Source of the DNA: a filamentous cyanobacterium CCT1
GTDB taxonomy: Bacteria > Cyanobacteriota > Cyanobacteriia > Phormidesmidales > Phormidesmidaceae
Direction: 5' to 3'
DNA: 44,682 bases
Assembly: GCA_003017855.1 (NCBI GenBank)
Contig: PYER01000020.1
Location: 1 to 44,682 of the forward strand
Position 1 is the first letter of the stretch. Each line of letters begins with the position of its first letter. Both the position numbers and the translations under genes were made by a program. The notes under the pieces are model-generated. The model was not told the DNA's origin and did not search any database. It was given only the letters and a program-made list of their open reading frames with translations. Of this stretch, positions 16,226 through 24,833 are shown piece after piece.

Positions 16226-17863
16226 ATGCTGTCGTCCGATGCTCTCACCCTTTGCCTTGCCATCGATCGCCTTACCCAGGTCGAGTCCAACCACTACGCA
16301 ATCTGGGTGCTAGAGAGCCCGTTTCCCGGTGGCTATGCCCACCACGATCGCCTGTGGGATAGCCAAATGGCCAAGCTTTGGGAGAGCTGGCAACAGTTTT
16401 TTTCTCTGCGAGAGCTGCCCCAGGTACCCCACGTACCCTCAGCCTACGTACCCCAGTTTCACCTCGACGACCTGCTTGATCGGGTGGCTCCGGCAGCCGA
16501 TACCACGGGTAACACTGGGCGATTGATGCAGGGGCTGGGGGTTAGCCTTTGGGAATGGCTGTTTGATGGCCCAATTCGTCAAACCCTGGATCGCAGTTTG
16601 GGGATGGCAATTGGCCAGAACCGCCCCCTCAGGCTGCAGCTAGAGATACGTCCCCCAGAGCTAATTATCCTACCCTGGGAGATTATGCAGCCCCAGGCGG
16701 GATGTCCGGCCCTGTCGCTGGGGCCGCAGGTGCTATTTAGCCGCACGGCCAGTACGGTAGAGCCACTGCCGGAAGCTGAGCTAGATTCCTCTCTGCGTAT
16801 TTTGCTGGTGCTAGGGCAGGATGATCCTGGAACGGCAGGGGGTGCAGATAACGTCTTACAGCTGCCGCAGGAAGCGGAAGCTCTGAAGCAGCTGCTGGAG
16901 CTGAGCGCCTCTCGTCTGAGTTACCAGGGGGCTAGCCCGGTGGTCTGTCAGGTTCAGACCCTGATCGAACCCGATGCCAAAACTTTACTTAAAGCTTTGG
17001 AGACCGGCTACTTCAATGTGTTTTTCTATGCTGGTCATGGGGTCCCCGCTCCCGATGGCGGACTGCTGTTTCTGCGCCAGGGAGGCAGCCTGAGCGGTAC
17101 TGAACTGGCCCAGGGGCTAGCCCGCAACGGCATCCGCCTGGCGGTATTTAACACCTGCTGGGGAGCTCAGCCCGACCTGCAGCAGCAGCGGGTAATTCCT
17201 CGCAGCAGCCTGGCCGAGGTGCTGCTGCACCACGGTGTGCCGGCGGTACTGGCCATGCGTGACTCCATCGCCGACCACGAGGCCTTGAGCTTCATTCAGG
17301 TGCTGGCCCGGGGGCTGGCCGAGCGGCAGCCGGTAGCCCAAGCGGTGGCCCTGGCCCGACAGCATCTGCTGACGGCCTACCACTTCAACCACACGGCCTG
17401 GACGCTGCCCGTGCTCTATCAGCACCCCCAGTTTGAGGGACATTTGCTGCACGAAGTCGGCCTTGCGGTGACCCAACTGCCGGGGCAGGAGCTGCCATCG
17501 ACTCAGTCAGTGGTGCTGCGCTGTCTGAACAATCCGTCTCGGCTGTGGCGACTCTACGATGGCTATCTGCGAGTGGGGCGGCTGCCTGACAATGACCTCG
17601 TGATTTTAGAGCCGTGGGTTTCGGGGCAGCATGCCGAGATTTTTAGCCGCACCCAATTTGAAAAGGGGGTACCGCAGGTCTGTTATTACCTGCGGGATAT
17701 GTCGCGCAACGGCTCCTACTACTGTGAGGGTGACTCCTGGAAGCTTGTTCACCGGGGCGAGGTGCCCCTGGTCCTGGGTACGGCATTGCGATTTGGCAGC
17801 CAGGATGGTGAACTGATGGAATTTACCCTGGAGGGTAGCCCCAAATCACCACCGCCCTGCTAG
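16226..17863 (+). CDS. CHAT caspase-like protease fused to a C-terminal FHA domain
   Basis: The 545-residue protein has a CHAT domain at roughly 140-415. The presumed catalytic pair is His 271 in FFYAGHG and Cys 311 in AVFNTCWG, so it looks active. The N-terminal 130 residues (CLAIDRLTQVESNHYAIWVL) resemble the front part of other cyanobacterial CHAT proteins. An FHA domain follows at about 445-535, with Gly 451-Arg 452 (LRVGRLPDNDL), Ser 466 and His 469 (VSGQHAEIF), and DMSRNGSYY. FHA domains bind phosphothreonine peptides. The ATG at 16226 was chosen; the upstream open frame overlaps the phosphatase gene. There is no clear ribosome-binding site. It lies 53 bases after a PP2C gene, so phosphatase and phospho-reader are probably co-expressed. 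Confidence 0.87.
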   Translation: MLSSDALTLCLAIDRLTQVESNHYAIWVLESPFPGGYAHHDRLWDSQMAKLWESWQQFFSLRELPQVPHVPSAYVPQFHLDDLLDRVAPAADTTGNTGRLMQGLGVSLWEWLFDGPIRQTLDRSLGMAIGQNRPLRLQLEIRPPELIILPWEIMQPQAGCPALSLGPQVLFSRTASTVEPLPEAELDSSLRILLVLGQDDPGTAGGADNVLQLPQEAEALKQLLELSASRLSYQGASPVVCQVQTLIEPDAKTLLKALETGYFNVFFYAGHGVPAPDGGLLFLRQGGSLSGTELAQGLARNGIRLAVFNTCWGAQPDLQQQRVIPRSSLAEVLLHHGVPAVLAMRDSIADHEALSFIQVLARGLAERQPVAQAVALARQHLLTAYHFNHTAWTLPVLYQHPQFEGHLLHEVGLAVTQLPGQELPSTQSVVLRCLNNPSRLWRLYDGYLRVGRLPDNDLVILEPWVSGQHAEIFSRTQFEKGVPQVCYYLRDMSRNGSYYCEGDSWKLVHRGEVPLVLGTALRFGSQDGELMEFTLEGSPKSPPPC

Positions 17864-17965
17864 GAAAATCACAAAATTGTTCATGCCGTACGGAATCCTT
17901 CAGCGGCGCGCTGTATCCACTGACATCAAGTACTGTTACCATCTCGTGCATCTGTAGATAATGCT

Positions 17966-18631
17966 ATGACTCAGCCATCCCACAACCCCAACTCTGCTTC
18001 TGAGCCCGCTATGGCCGCCGAACACGATTTGCTTGCCGCGATTCTTCATCCCGAACCGGCGTACCCCTGGCAGCCGCTGGCCCCCGAGGCAGAGGATTAC
18101 CTGGCTCGCCTGGAAACAGAGTTTGATGCCCTGGCTGATGATGACCTTAGTACGGCGATCGCTGCCGGTTGGCAAACCCTGGCGAATCAAATCACCACCC
18201 AGATGAACGCGACTCAAGCGGCTCCTCAAACCGCTGTGGGCTTGAATCGAACGGCCGTCACCTCGGTGCTCGATCAGCTGCGTCAGTTCCAGGGACGGCT
18301 GCCCGGTGAGCTACTGCAAAACCTGGCCAGCTCCGCCACCACCCTGGCCCGCAGTGGTCAGCCCCTGATTGACCAGCTGGTGCAGTGCGCAGGCGATATC
18401 TTACCCAGCTGGAACACAGACGATCTGGCCGTGCTGGCCCGTCCCCTGGCCTACTCACTACGCGATGGCCGGGGCGAAATTGTCGAGCTAAACCTGCGGG
18501 CGATCCCGGTTGCGGCCTGGGACTCGCTGTCTGACCTGGAGCGGGCGCGGCTGACGTTGACCGTCGCCTCGGTAGCCCTCAAAGCGGCTAAAACCGACGC
18601 CAGCCCTGGCAATGCCCCCGCCGCTGACTGA
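17966..18631 (+). CDS. Protein of unknown function in the CHAT-FHA cluster
   Basis: I do not recognise this 221-residue protein. It is soluble, acidic and mostly helical, with no signal peptide or transmembrane segment. The front 30 residues are low-complexity. The conserved-looking core is AEDYLARLETEFDALADDDL, then VTSVLDQLRQFQGRLPGELLQNL, and a final block ILPSWNTDDLAVLARPLAYSLRDGRGEIVE followed by WDSLSDLERARLTLTVASVAL. It lies 102 bases after the CHAT-FHA gene and 156 before the TPR-dispanin gene on the same strand, so shared transcription is possible but not shown. No ribosome-binding site is evident at the ATG. Confidence 0.75.
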   Translation: MTQPSHNPNSASEPAMAAEHDLLAAILHPEPAYPWQPLAPEAEDYLARLETEFDALADDDLSTAIAAGWQTLANQITTQMNATQAAPQTAVGLNRTAVTSVLDQLRQFQGRLPGELLQNLASSATTLARSGQPLIDQLVQCAGDILPSWNTDDLAVLARPLAYSLRDGRGEIVELNLRAIPVAAWDSLSDLERARLTLTVASVALKAAKTDASPGNAPAAD

Positions 18632-18736
18632 GCGGGTATACCGTCCTCACGGTTGTGGCGACGGCTACCAATGCAAAAATTGCATAAAGAATAGCGCTGC
18701 CCGTTACGATCTCGTAATGCTTCACTGACAAGGCTA

Positions 18737-18775
18737 GATTCCCGGGGAATCATGAGGATGGATGCTTCTCCTCAT
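18737..18775 (+). promoter_or_regulatory. Paired hairpins upstream of the TPR-dispanin gene
   Basis: Two perfect hairpins stand one base apart: GATTCC-CGG-GGAATC at 18737-18751, and ATGAGGA (18752-18758) with TCCTCAT (18769-18775) around a ten-base loop. The only Shine-Dalgarno-like bases near the next gene (GAGGA) lie inside the second stem, 29 bases before its ATG. A role in termination or translation control is inference; no T-run follows. Confidence 0.45.
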
Positions 18776-18787
18776 AACTGATTCTCA

Positions 18788-19993
18788 ATGCTTATGGGAC
18801 GTCACTTTACCCCCTGGTTGCGCCGTCAGCAGGCTCGCTATCGCTACCGGCAGGCCCTAACCCTGATTCGTCAGGGCAGTGTCGAGGCCGCGCTCGGGGT
18901 ACTGCCCCAGGCCCTAGACGGCTATCCCTATCCGGCCGATATTCACATTGAGCTGGGTAAAGCCCACTGGCAGATGGAGAATACGGCGGCGGCGCTGGAA
19001 CACTTTAGCGCCGCGATCGCCCTTGACCCCACCAGCATCAGAGCCTACGGCAACCGTGGCTTGCTCTACTGTCACCAGGGGCAAAACGACCTGGCCTTGG
19101 CCGACTGGCAGCGGGCCCTAGAGCACCAGCCCGGCCACGCCCTGATTCACTACAACCGGGGGCTGCTGTATTTTCGGCAGCAGAACTACGAGCTGGCTCT
19201 AGCCGATTTTGATGCCGCCATTGCCGCCAACCCCAACCTGGCTGAGGCCTACCTGCACCGGGGCCACACCCACGAACAGCTCGATCAGCCCGATGCCGCC
19301 GCCCAAGACTGGGAACTGGCGCTCTGCAACGATCTCAACCTCGACCAGGCGCGGCTAAAGCTGCACCACCGCTACCAGGCCCACCGCGATCGCGTCCTTT
19401 CCCATCGCCTGCAGGCGGAACTGGGCCTGCGCCAGCAGATCACCGTTGTGGCCCAGTACCAGGACGACAGCCTGCGGATTCAGGTGCACCGCCCGGTGGG
19501 GGTCGGCATCAACTACTTCACTCTGCCCGACCAGATTCGCGCCCTGATGATCAAATGGCAGCTGGAGGATGTGCAGGGCTTTGAGCTCACCGGCCAGGTG
19601 CAGGATCAGCCTGTGGTGGAGTGGCGGGGCAGCTACAAGCTGTTTCAGGGGCAGCCCTGTCCTCCGGCCCGGTGGCATCGGGTGCTGCTCACGGCCTTCG
19701 TGATTTTTCCGCCCCTGGGCATTCCCGCCCTGGCCTGCGCCATGAACCTGCGCCAGGCCTACCAGCGCGGTGACTACCTCGCCGCGCTGCGGGCCTCTAA
19801 GGCCATTCAGGGCCTGTGCCGAGCCGGGGGAATTGCCTCCCTGACGCTGGTCACACTGCTGGTGGGCTACTGGGGCTACCAGCGTCTCTACGGAGAGCCA
19901 GAGGCCTCGGCGGCTCCGGCCCAGCTCGCTCCCGCTGAAGTCGGCTCAGCCCAGTCCACACCAGTTAGGAAGCCGGTTCCGGTTGATAACTAG
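18788..19993 (+). CDS. TPR protein with C-terminal dispanin/CD225-like membrane domain
   Basis: The 401-residue protein has about four tetratricopeptide repeats between residues 50 and 184, for example AYGNRGLLYCHQGQNDLALA and HYNRGLLYFRQQNYELALA. A beta-rich region of unknown fold follows at about 215-290. Residues 297-365 hold two hydrophobic segments: FVIFPPLGIPALACAMNL, then a polar loop AYQRGDYLAALRASKAI, then GIASLTLVTLLVGYW. This arrangement (PLG, then a GDY-type loop with A-S-K-A, then the second span) is that of the CD225/dispanin family. TPRs bind partner proteins; dispanins are membrane hairpins. The 3' end overlaps the convergent phosphoribosyltransferase gene by 29 bases. It is the last gene of the phosphatase-CHAT cluster. 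Confidence 0.82.
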   Translation: MLMGRHFTPWLRRQQARYRYRQALTLIRQGSVEAALGVLPQALDGYPYPADIHIELGKAHWQMENTAAALEHFSAAIALDPTSIRAYGNRGLLYCHQGQNDLALADWQRALEHQPGHALIHYNRGLLYFRQQNYELALADFDAAIAANPNLAEAYLHRGHTHEQLDQPDAAAQDWELALCNDLNLDQARLKLHHRYQAHRDRVLSHRLQAELGLRQQITVVAQYQDDSLRIQVHRPVGVGINYFTLPDQIRALMIKWQLEDVQGFELTGQVQDQPVVEWRGSYKLFQGQPCPPARWHRVLLTAFVIFPPLGIPALACAMNLRQAYQRGDYLAALRASKAIQGLCRAGGIASLTLVTLLVGYWGYQRLYGEPEASAAPAQLAPAEVGSAQSTPVRKPVPVDN

Positions 19994-20489
19994 CCGCCAG
20001 CTCGGCGGGGCTCATAGTCTCGTAGCGCTCAAAGGGCTGGTGAATCCAAGGGTTGTCGGGCAGGTAGACCACGTGGTAGTCGGGCTTGAGAATGGAGTCG
20101 GCCTTGTACCACAGCACCGCCGTACGCAGATCTTCAATATAAAAGCCGTATTTGTGGCGCAGCCAGTCCATTGATTTTTTCAGGCTGTAGCCCGAGTCTA
20201 CCAGGTCATCGACGATCAGCACCTGGCTGCCCAGGCTGGGGGTGGTCATGCTCAGATCGCGGGAAAAGGTGATGGCCCCTCGGGTGCGGCCATCGGCTCC
20301 GCCGTAGGAGGCCGTTGACAAAATGGCCAGCGGCACGTCGAACAGGCGGCAGAGGGTATCACCAATCCGCAGTCCGCCCTTAGCCAGGCAGACAATTTGG
20401 TTGAACTCCCAACCCGATTCGTAGATCTGAACGGCCAGCTTTTCGATATCGCGGTGATAGTCGTCCCAGCTTACGTAGAAATCAGCCAT
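19965..20489 (-). CDS. Purine-type phosphoribosyltransferase
   Basis: The 174-residue type I phosphoribosyltransferase has its PRPP-binding loop at VLIVDDLVDSGYS, plus the upstream CLAKGGLRIGDTLCRL segment of Gpt-like enzymes. The length and the tail IHQPFERYE suggest a xanthine/guanine or hypoxanthine salvage enzyme, transferring ribose 5-phosphate from PRPP to a purine base. The specificity cannot be set from sequence alone. Two ATGs lie two codons apart. AGGAG is one base from the first but seven from the second, so I take the second (20489, MADFYVSWDDYHRD). It converges on the TPR-dispanin gene with a 29-base overlap. Confidence 0.85.
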   Translation of the reverse strand: MADFYVSWDDYHRDIEKLAVQIYESGWEFNQIVCLAKGGLRIGDTLCRLFDVPLAILSTASYGGADGRTRGAITFSRDLSMTTPSLGSQVLIVDDLVDSGYSLKKSMDWLRHKYGFYIEDLRTAVLWYKADSILKPDYHVVYLPDNPWIHQPFERYETMSPAELAASYQPEPAS

Positions 20490-20711
20490 AGCCATTCTCC
20501 TAGGCGATCGCCCTAGCGTACCCGCTGCTGCCCTGGGTTTGTCCTGTGCTCTGGTCGGCTCGAGTTTTGGCCAGAGCAGCGCTACAAGTTCCTAAGCTGG
20601 ACTCAGTGTAGGGCGTTTTGCGATGGGGAAATAATACACTGAGGACGCCCTTTGAATTGTTATCGATCTGCGCCCAGTCCTCAACTTCTCCATTTACCCA
20701 GCATTCGACCT

Positions 20712-22127
20712 ATGGCTTCTAACGTTCCGTCGAGCAGCGCCAGCCACTCTGCCCCCAAACCGTTTTCGCTCTGGGGCAAACTGGCCTTTGGGGCTGGCGA
20801 CATTGGGCCAGGTATGACCGCCAACCTGCTGGCCTTTTCGTACCTGATCTTTTTGACCACGGCGGCGGGGTTGAGCCCGGTGGCGGCGGGCTCGGTGCTA
20901 GCGATCGGGCGGATCTGGGATGCGGTCAATGACCCATTTATTGGCTACTTGAGCGATAAAACCCGCACCCGCTGGGGCCGTCGCTACCCCTGGATTTTGC
21001 TGGGGGCAATTCCGTTTGGGGTGACGTTTTTCTTGAACTGGATCGTGCCGGCGTGGGAGAGCGATACCGCCAGGTTTTGGTACTACGTGGTGATCTCGCT
21101 GCTGTTTCAGGTGTTTTATACGGTGGTGAATTTGCCCTACACCACCCTCACCGCCGAACTCACCAAAGACTACGACGAGCGCACCGAGCTGACGGCCTTT
21201 CGGCTGGGGTCGTCGCTATTTGGGGCGATCGCGGCCCTGGGCCTGGGTCTGGTGATCACCCAATCCGTTGAAGATCTGCGCCAGCAGTACCTGGTGCTGG
21301 GGGGCATCTGCGCGGTGCTGTCGGTGCTGCCCCTGCTGTGGTGCGTGTGGGGCACCTACCCCTACGCCGTGCAGCGCAACGCCCTGCAGCCCGCCGATAC
21401 GGACGAAGTTGCCCTGTCGTTTGCCGCCCAAATTAAGGTGGTCTTTGCCAACCGGGCCTTTCTGTTTGTGGTCGGCATTTACCTGTTTGCCTGGCTGGCT
21501 TTGCAGATGACCGCCAGCATTATTCCCTTTTACGCCACCTTCTGGATGGGTCTGGACTCGTACTTTTTGGCGGCGCTGCTGGTGCAGGGTACCGCCATCG
21601 TGATGATGGTGGTGGTCAACTACCTCAGCCGCCGCCTGGGCAAGCAGGAGGTGTTTTATATCGGCATTGGGGTCTGGATTATTGCCCAGATCGCCCTGTT
21701 TTTTGTGCAGCCGGGGCAGGTCGCCTTTCTGTATCTGCTGTGCATTGTGATTAGCTTTGGGGTGGCCACCGCCTACGTGGTGCCCTGGGCCATGCTGCCG
21801 GATGTGATCGAGTTGGATGAGCTGAAAACCGGCCAGCGGCGCGAGGGCATTTTCTACGCCTTTATGACCCTGCTGCAAAAGGTGGGCCTGGCCCTGGGGC
21901 TGTTTTTGGTCAGTCTGGCGCTACAGTTTTCGGGCTTTGTCAGCGAGGCTACCCAGCAGTCTGACCAGGCCCTGCTGGCCATTCGCGTGTTTATTGGCCC
22001 GGTGCCAATGGTGCTGCTGCTGGCGGCGATCGCGCTGACCCGGTTTTACCCCATTACCCGCCAGGTGCACGAAACCATTTTGCTCCAGCTGGCCGAGCGC
22101 ACGCGCAATCAGGCGCAGGATGGGTAG
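20712..22127 (+). CDS. MFS transporter of the GPH (sugar:cation symporter) family
   Basis: The 471-residue integral membrane protein has about twelve hydrophobic spans. The N-terminal part (LAFGAGDIGPGM, and DPFIGYLSDKTRTRWGRRYPWIL after the second span) is the signature of the glycoside-pentoside-hexuronide:cation symporters such as MelB. The segment LPDVIELDELKTGQRREGIFYA in the second half is also typical. The transported solute is unknown; cyanobacterial members are not well characterised. I chose the ATG at 20712 (MASNVPSSSASHS) over a TTG 20 codons upstream. It is divergent from the phosphoribosyltransferase gene, 222 bases away, and precedes leuA. Confidence 0.9.
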   Translation: MASNVPSSSASHSAPKPFSLWGKLAFGAGDIGPGMTANLLAFSYLIFLTTAAGLSPVAAGSVLAIGRIWDAVNDPFIGYLSDKTRTRWGRRYPWILLGAIPFGVTFFLNWIVPAWESDTARFWYYVVISLLFQVFYTVVNLPYTTLTAELTKDYDERTELTAFRLGSSLFGAIAALGLGLVITQSVEDLRQQYLVLGGICAVLSVLPLLWCVWGTYPYAVQRNALQPADTDEVALSFAAQIKVVFANRAFLFVVGIYLFAWLALQMTASIIPFYATFWMGLDSYFLAALLVQGTAIVMMVVVNYLSRRLGKQEVFYIGIGVWIIAQIALFFVQPGQVAFLYLLCIVISFGVATAYVVPWAMLPDVIELDELKTGQRREGIFYAFMTLLQKVGLALGLFLVSLALQFSGFVSEATQQSDQALLAIRVFIGPVPMVLLLAAIALTRFYPITRQVHETILLQLAERTRNQAQDG

Positions 22128-22311
22128 TGTCAGCGATCGCTCAAATACTCCTGTCTAAGTCGTAGCGAATCCGACTTGAGACGGGTAGAATGGTGAGAAC
22201 CGATACATTTACTGGCCGATTTCAGCCCTGGCACTGCCCTGGGTAGTCATCGTCTGAGAAAGGCCCTAATCTCGATCTAGCACCCTCGTTGTCTACTCTG
22301 TGGGAGTCACC

Positions 22312-23931
22312 ATGAGCAACCCGCCCAGCCCCGATCGCATTCTCATTTTTGACACCACCCTGCGGGACGGCGAGCAGTCCCCCGGTGCGACTTTGAATGT
22401 AGAAGAAAAGCTGGTGATTGCACGGCAGCTGGCCCGGCTGGGGGTCGACATCATTGAGGCCGGGTTCCCCTTTGCCAGCCCCGGCGACTTTGAGGCGGTG
22501 CAGCGCATTGCCCGCGAGGTGGGTAGCGAAAATGGCCCCACCATCTGCGGCCTGGCCCGGGCCACCAGGGGCGATATCGAGCGGGCTGGCGAAGCGATCA
22601 AACCCGCCGCCAGGGGCCGCATTCACACCTTCATCGCCACCTCCGACATTCACATGCAGTACAAGCTGCGCAAGAGCCGGGAAGAGGTTTTGGCGATCGC
22701 CCCCGAGATGGTGGCCTACGCCAAAACCTTCACCGACGATGTGGAGTTTTCGCCCGAAGATGCGGGGCGATCGGACCCTGAGTTTTTGTACCAGGTGCTG
22801 GAGGCCGCGATCGCAGCCGGTGCCACCACCGTCAATATCCCCGACACCGTGGGCTACCTCACTCCCACCGAGTTTGGCGGCCTGATTCGCGGCATTAAAG
22901 AAAACGTGCCGAATATCGATCAGGCGGTAATCTCCGTCCACGGCCACAACGACCTGGGCCTGGCCGTGGCCAACTTTCTAGAGGCGGTCAAGAACGGCGC
23001 TCGCCAGCTCGAATGCACCATCAACGGCATCGGCGAGCGGGCGGGCAATGCGGCCCTTGAAGAGCTGGTGATGGCCATGCACGTGCGCCGCGCCTTCTAC
23101 AACCCCTTCCTCGGCCGCCCCGCCGACTCGGAGGAGCCGCTGACCAACATCGACACCCGCCAGATCTACAAGACCTCACGCCTGGTGTCGAACCTGACCG
23201 GCATGTTTGTGCAGCCCAACAAGGCGATCGTAGGGGCCAACGCCTTTGCCCACGAGTCGGGCATTCACCAGGATGGCGTGCTCAAAAACAAGCTCACCTA
23301 CGAGATCATGGATGCCACCTCCATTGGCCTCACCGACAACCAGATCGTGCTGGGCAAGCACTCGGGCCGCAACGCCTTTGGCACCCGCCTGCGCGAGCTG
23401 GGCTACGAGCTGGATGATCAGGCCCTCAACCGTGCCTTTTTGCGCTTCAAGGAGCTGGCCGACAAGAAAAAAGAGATCACCGACTGGGACATTGAGTCGA
23501 TTGTCAACGACGAAACCCAACAGGCCCCCGAGCACTTCCATCTCGATCTGGTGCAGGTCTCCTGCGGCGACAGCGCCAAGCCCACCGCCACTGTCACCCT
23601 GCGCACCCCCGACGGCGAGGAGCTGATGGATGCGGCGATCGGCACCGGCCCGGTGGATGCGGTCTATAAGGCGATCAACCGGGTGGTGGATATCCCAAAC
23701 GAGCTGATCGAGTTCTCAGTGCAGTCGGTGACGGCGGGCATCGACGCCCTGGGCGAAGTCACCATTCGCGTTCGCCATGAGGACCGGGTGTTCTCGGGGC
23801 ATGCGGCCAATACCGACATTGTGGTGGCCTCGGCCCACGCCTACCTGCACGCTCTCAATCGGCTGTACGCCTCGCTGCAGGGCGAAAAGGCGATCCATCC
23901 CCAGCGCGATGCGGTGACAGCATCGCTGTAG
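22312..23931 (+). CDS. leuA: 2-isopropylmalate synthase
   Basis: This enzyme condenses acetyl-CoA with 2-oxoisovalerate, the first committed step of leucine synthesis. At 539 residues it has the normal two-part build. The TIM-barrel catalytic domain has [13 protein letters not shown] near the start, the metal ligands in SVHGHNDLG, and [16 protein letters not shown]-terminal allosteric domain follows (about 390-539), which binds leucine for feedback inhibition in the family. [15 protein letters not shown] is also conserved. The ATG at 22312 has GGGAG five bases before it; an in-frame GTG four codons earlier is less likely. No leucine-rich leader peptide is evident upstream. Confidence 0.97.
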   Translation: MSNPPSPDRILIFDTTLRDGEQSPGATLNVEEKLVIARQLARLGVDIIEAGFPFASPGDFEAVQRIAREVGSENGPTICGLARATRGDIERAGEAIKPAARGRIHTFIATSDIHMQYKLRKSREEVLAIAPEMVAYAKTFTDDVEFSPEDAGRSDPEFLYQVLEAAIAAGATTVNIPDTVGYLTPTEFGGLIRGIKENVPNIDQAVISVHGHNDLGLAVANFLEAVKNGARQLECTINGIGERAGNAALEELVMAMHVRRAFYNPFLGRPADSEEPLTNIDTRQIYKTSRLVSNLTGMFVQPNKAIVGANAFAHESGIHQDGVLKNKLTYEIMDATSIGLTDNQIVLGKHSGRNAFGTRLRELGYELDDQALNRAFLRFKELADKKKEITDWDIESIVNDETQQAPEHFHLDLVQVSCGDSAKPTATVTLRTPDGEELMDAAIGTGPVDAVYKAINRVVDIPNELIEFSVQSVTAGIDALGEVTIRVRHEDRVFSGHAANTDIVVASAHAYLHALNRLYASLQGEKAIHPQRDAVTASL

Positions 23932-24087
23932 GCGGAGGACTGAGCTCTTTCTAAACTCCGCGTCGGACCTACTCCGATCGCGCTCCATCGCTCATAGTCG
24001 TAAAACCGCTAGGGCACCTGCCCCAGCGGGGGCACGGCACACAAATCTCAATCGGTAGAATAGTGGCATCTGTAGAAAGCGATCGCT

Positions 24088-24663
24088 ATGGTACAGGCTC
24101 AACCCCAGCTCAGAACCTTTGACGACTTTCTCACCCACGCTGAGACAGCTGACGGCTACTACGAACTCACCTACGGGGAACTGGTTGAAATGCCGCCAGA
24201 GTCTGACGACAATCTGTTTCGAGCTTTGAGACTGTACGAAGCTCTAAAGGCTGTGGTGGACATGCGGCAGATTCGGCTTCAGGGCATAGCGATCGCAATG
24301 CCGGGGCAGCCCAAAAATCGCTATCCCGACCTCACAGTTTTGCGGCCCGAGCACCCCGAGCAGATGCGATCGCTGGGGCAGGCGGCCATCACCCTGGAGA
24401 TGCCCCCCCCGCTGCTGGTCGTAGAAGTGGTGAGTCCAGGGGCAGAAAATCACCGCCGCGACTACTATGAGAAGCGCAATCAGTACGAGTGGCGCGGCAT
24501 CGGCGAATACTGGATCCTCGACCCGGTGGTAGGGCAGGTGACGGTGCTGAGCTTGACGGCCCAGGGCTACAACGAGGTCACTTTTACAGGGGAAATGGTG
24601 GTCAAATCACCAATGTTCTCGGCCTGGCAGCTCACGGCTGAGGCGATGCTGGCTTTAGGCTAA
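24088..24663 (+). CDS. Uma2-family (DUF820) putative endonuclease
   Basis: This 191-residue protein belongs to the large cyanobacterial Uma2 family with a PD-(D/E)XK nuclease fold. Visible motifs are YELTYGELVEMPP, NRYPDLTVLRPEHP with Asp 81, LLVVEVVSPGAEN with Glu 113, and the downstream YEKRNQYEWRGIGEYWILDP containing Lys 129. The likely metal-binding acidic pair is therefore present. The biological role of the family is not established; copies are numerous and often adjacent to unrelated genes, as here. The ATG start is clear, directly after a HIP1 site. Confidence 0.88.
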   Translation: MVQAQPQLRTFDDFLTHAETADGYYELTYGELVEMPPESDDNLFRALRLYEALKAVVDMRQIRLQGIAIAMPGQPKNRYPDLTVLRPEHPEQMRSLGQAAITLEMPPPLLVVEVVSPGAENHRRDYYEKRNQYEWRGIGEYWILDPVVGQVTVLSLTAQGYNEVTFTGEMVVKSPMFSAWQLTAEAMLALG

Positions 24664-24833
24664 AGGCTTTAATTCACACAGCGCACAGCCTGAAGCATTT
24701 CAGCAGCAGAAACCGTCTCAGAACCAGCGCCTGTTGCGTAATTGCTTTTCAAAATCCTTCACTTAACCTAACAGAAACCGTTTTGGCTCTACCCTTAGAG
24801 TAAAATCTCGACACACCGTTGAGGCCAAGGCCA

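Noticed and set aside
22190-22311. Leucine-rich leader peptide or T-box ahead of leuA
   Set aside because: No short Leu-codon ORF or anticodon-like stem was found; only a small AAGTCG/CGACTT hairpin lies upstream.
24088-24663. Uma2 gene as evidence of a mobile or defence island
   Set aside because: Uma2 genes are scattered widely in cyanobacterial chromosomes; the neighbours are housekeeping genes with no mobile features.
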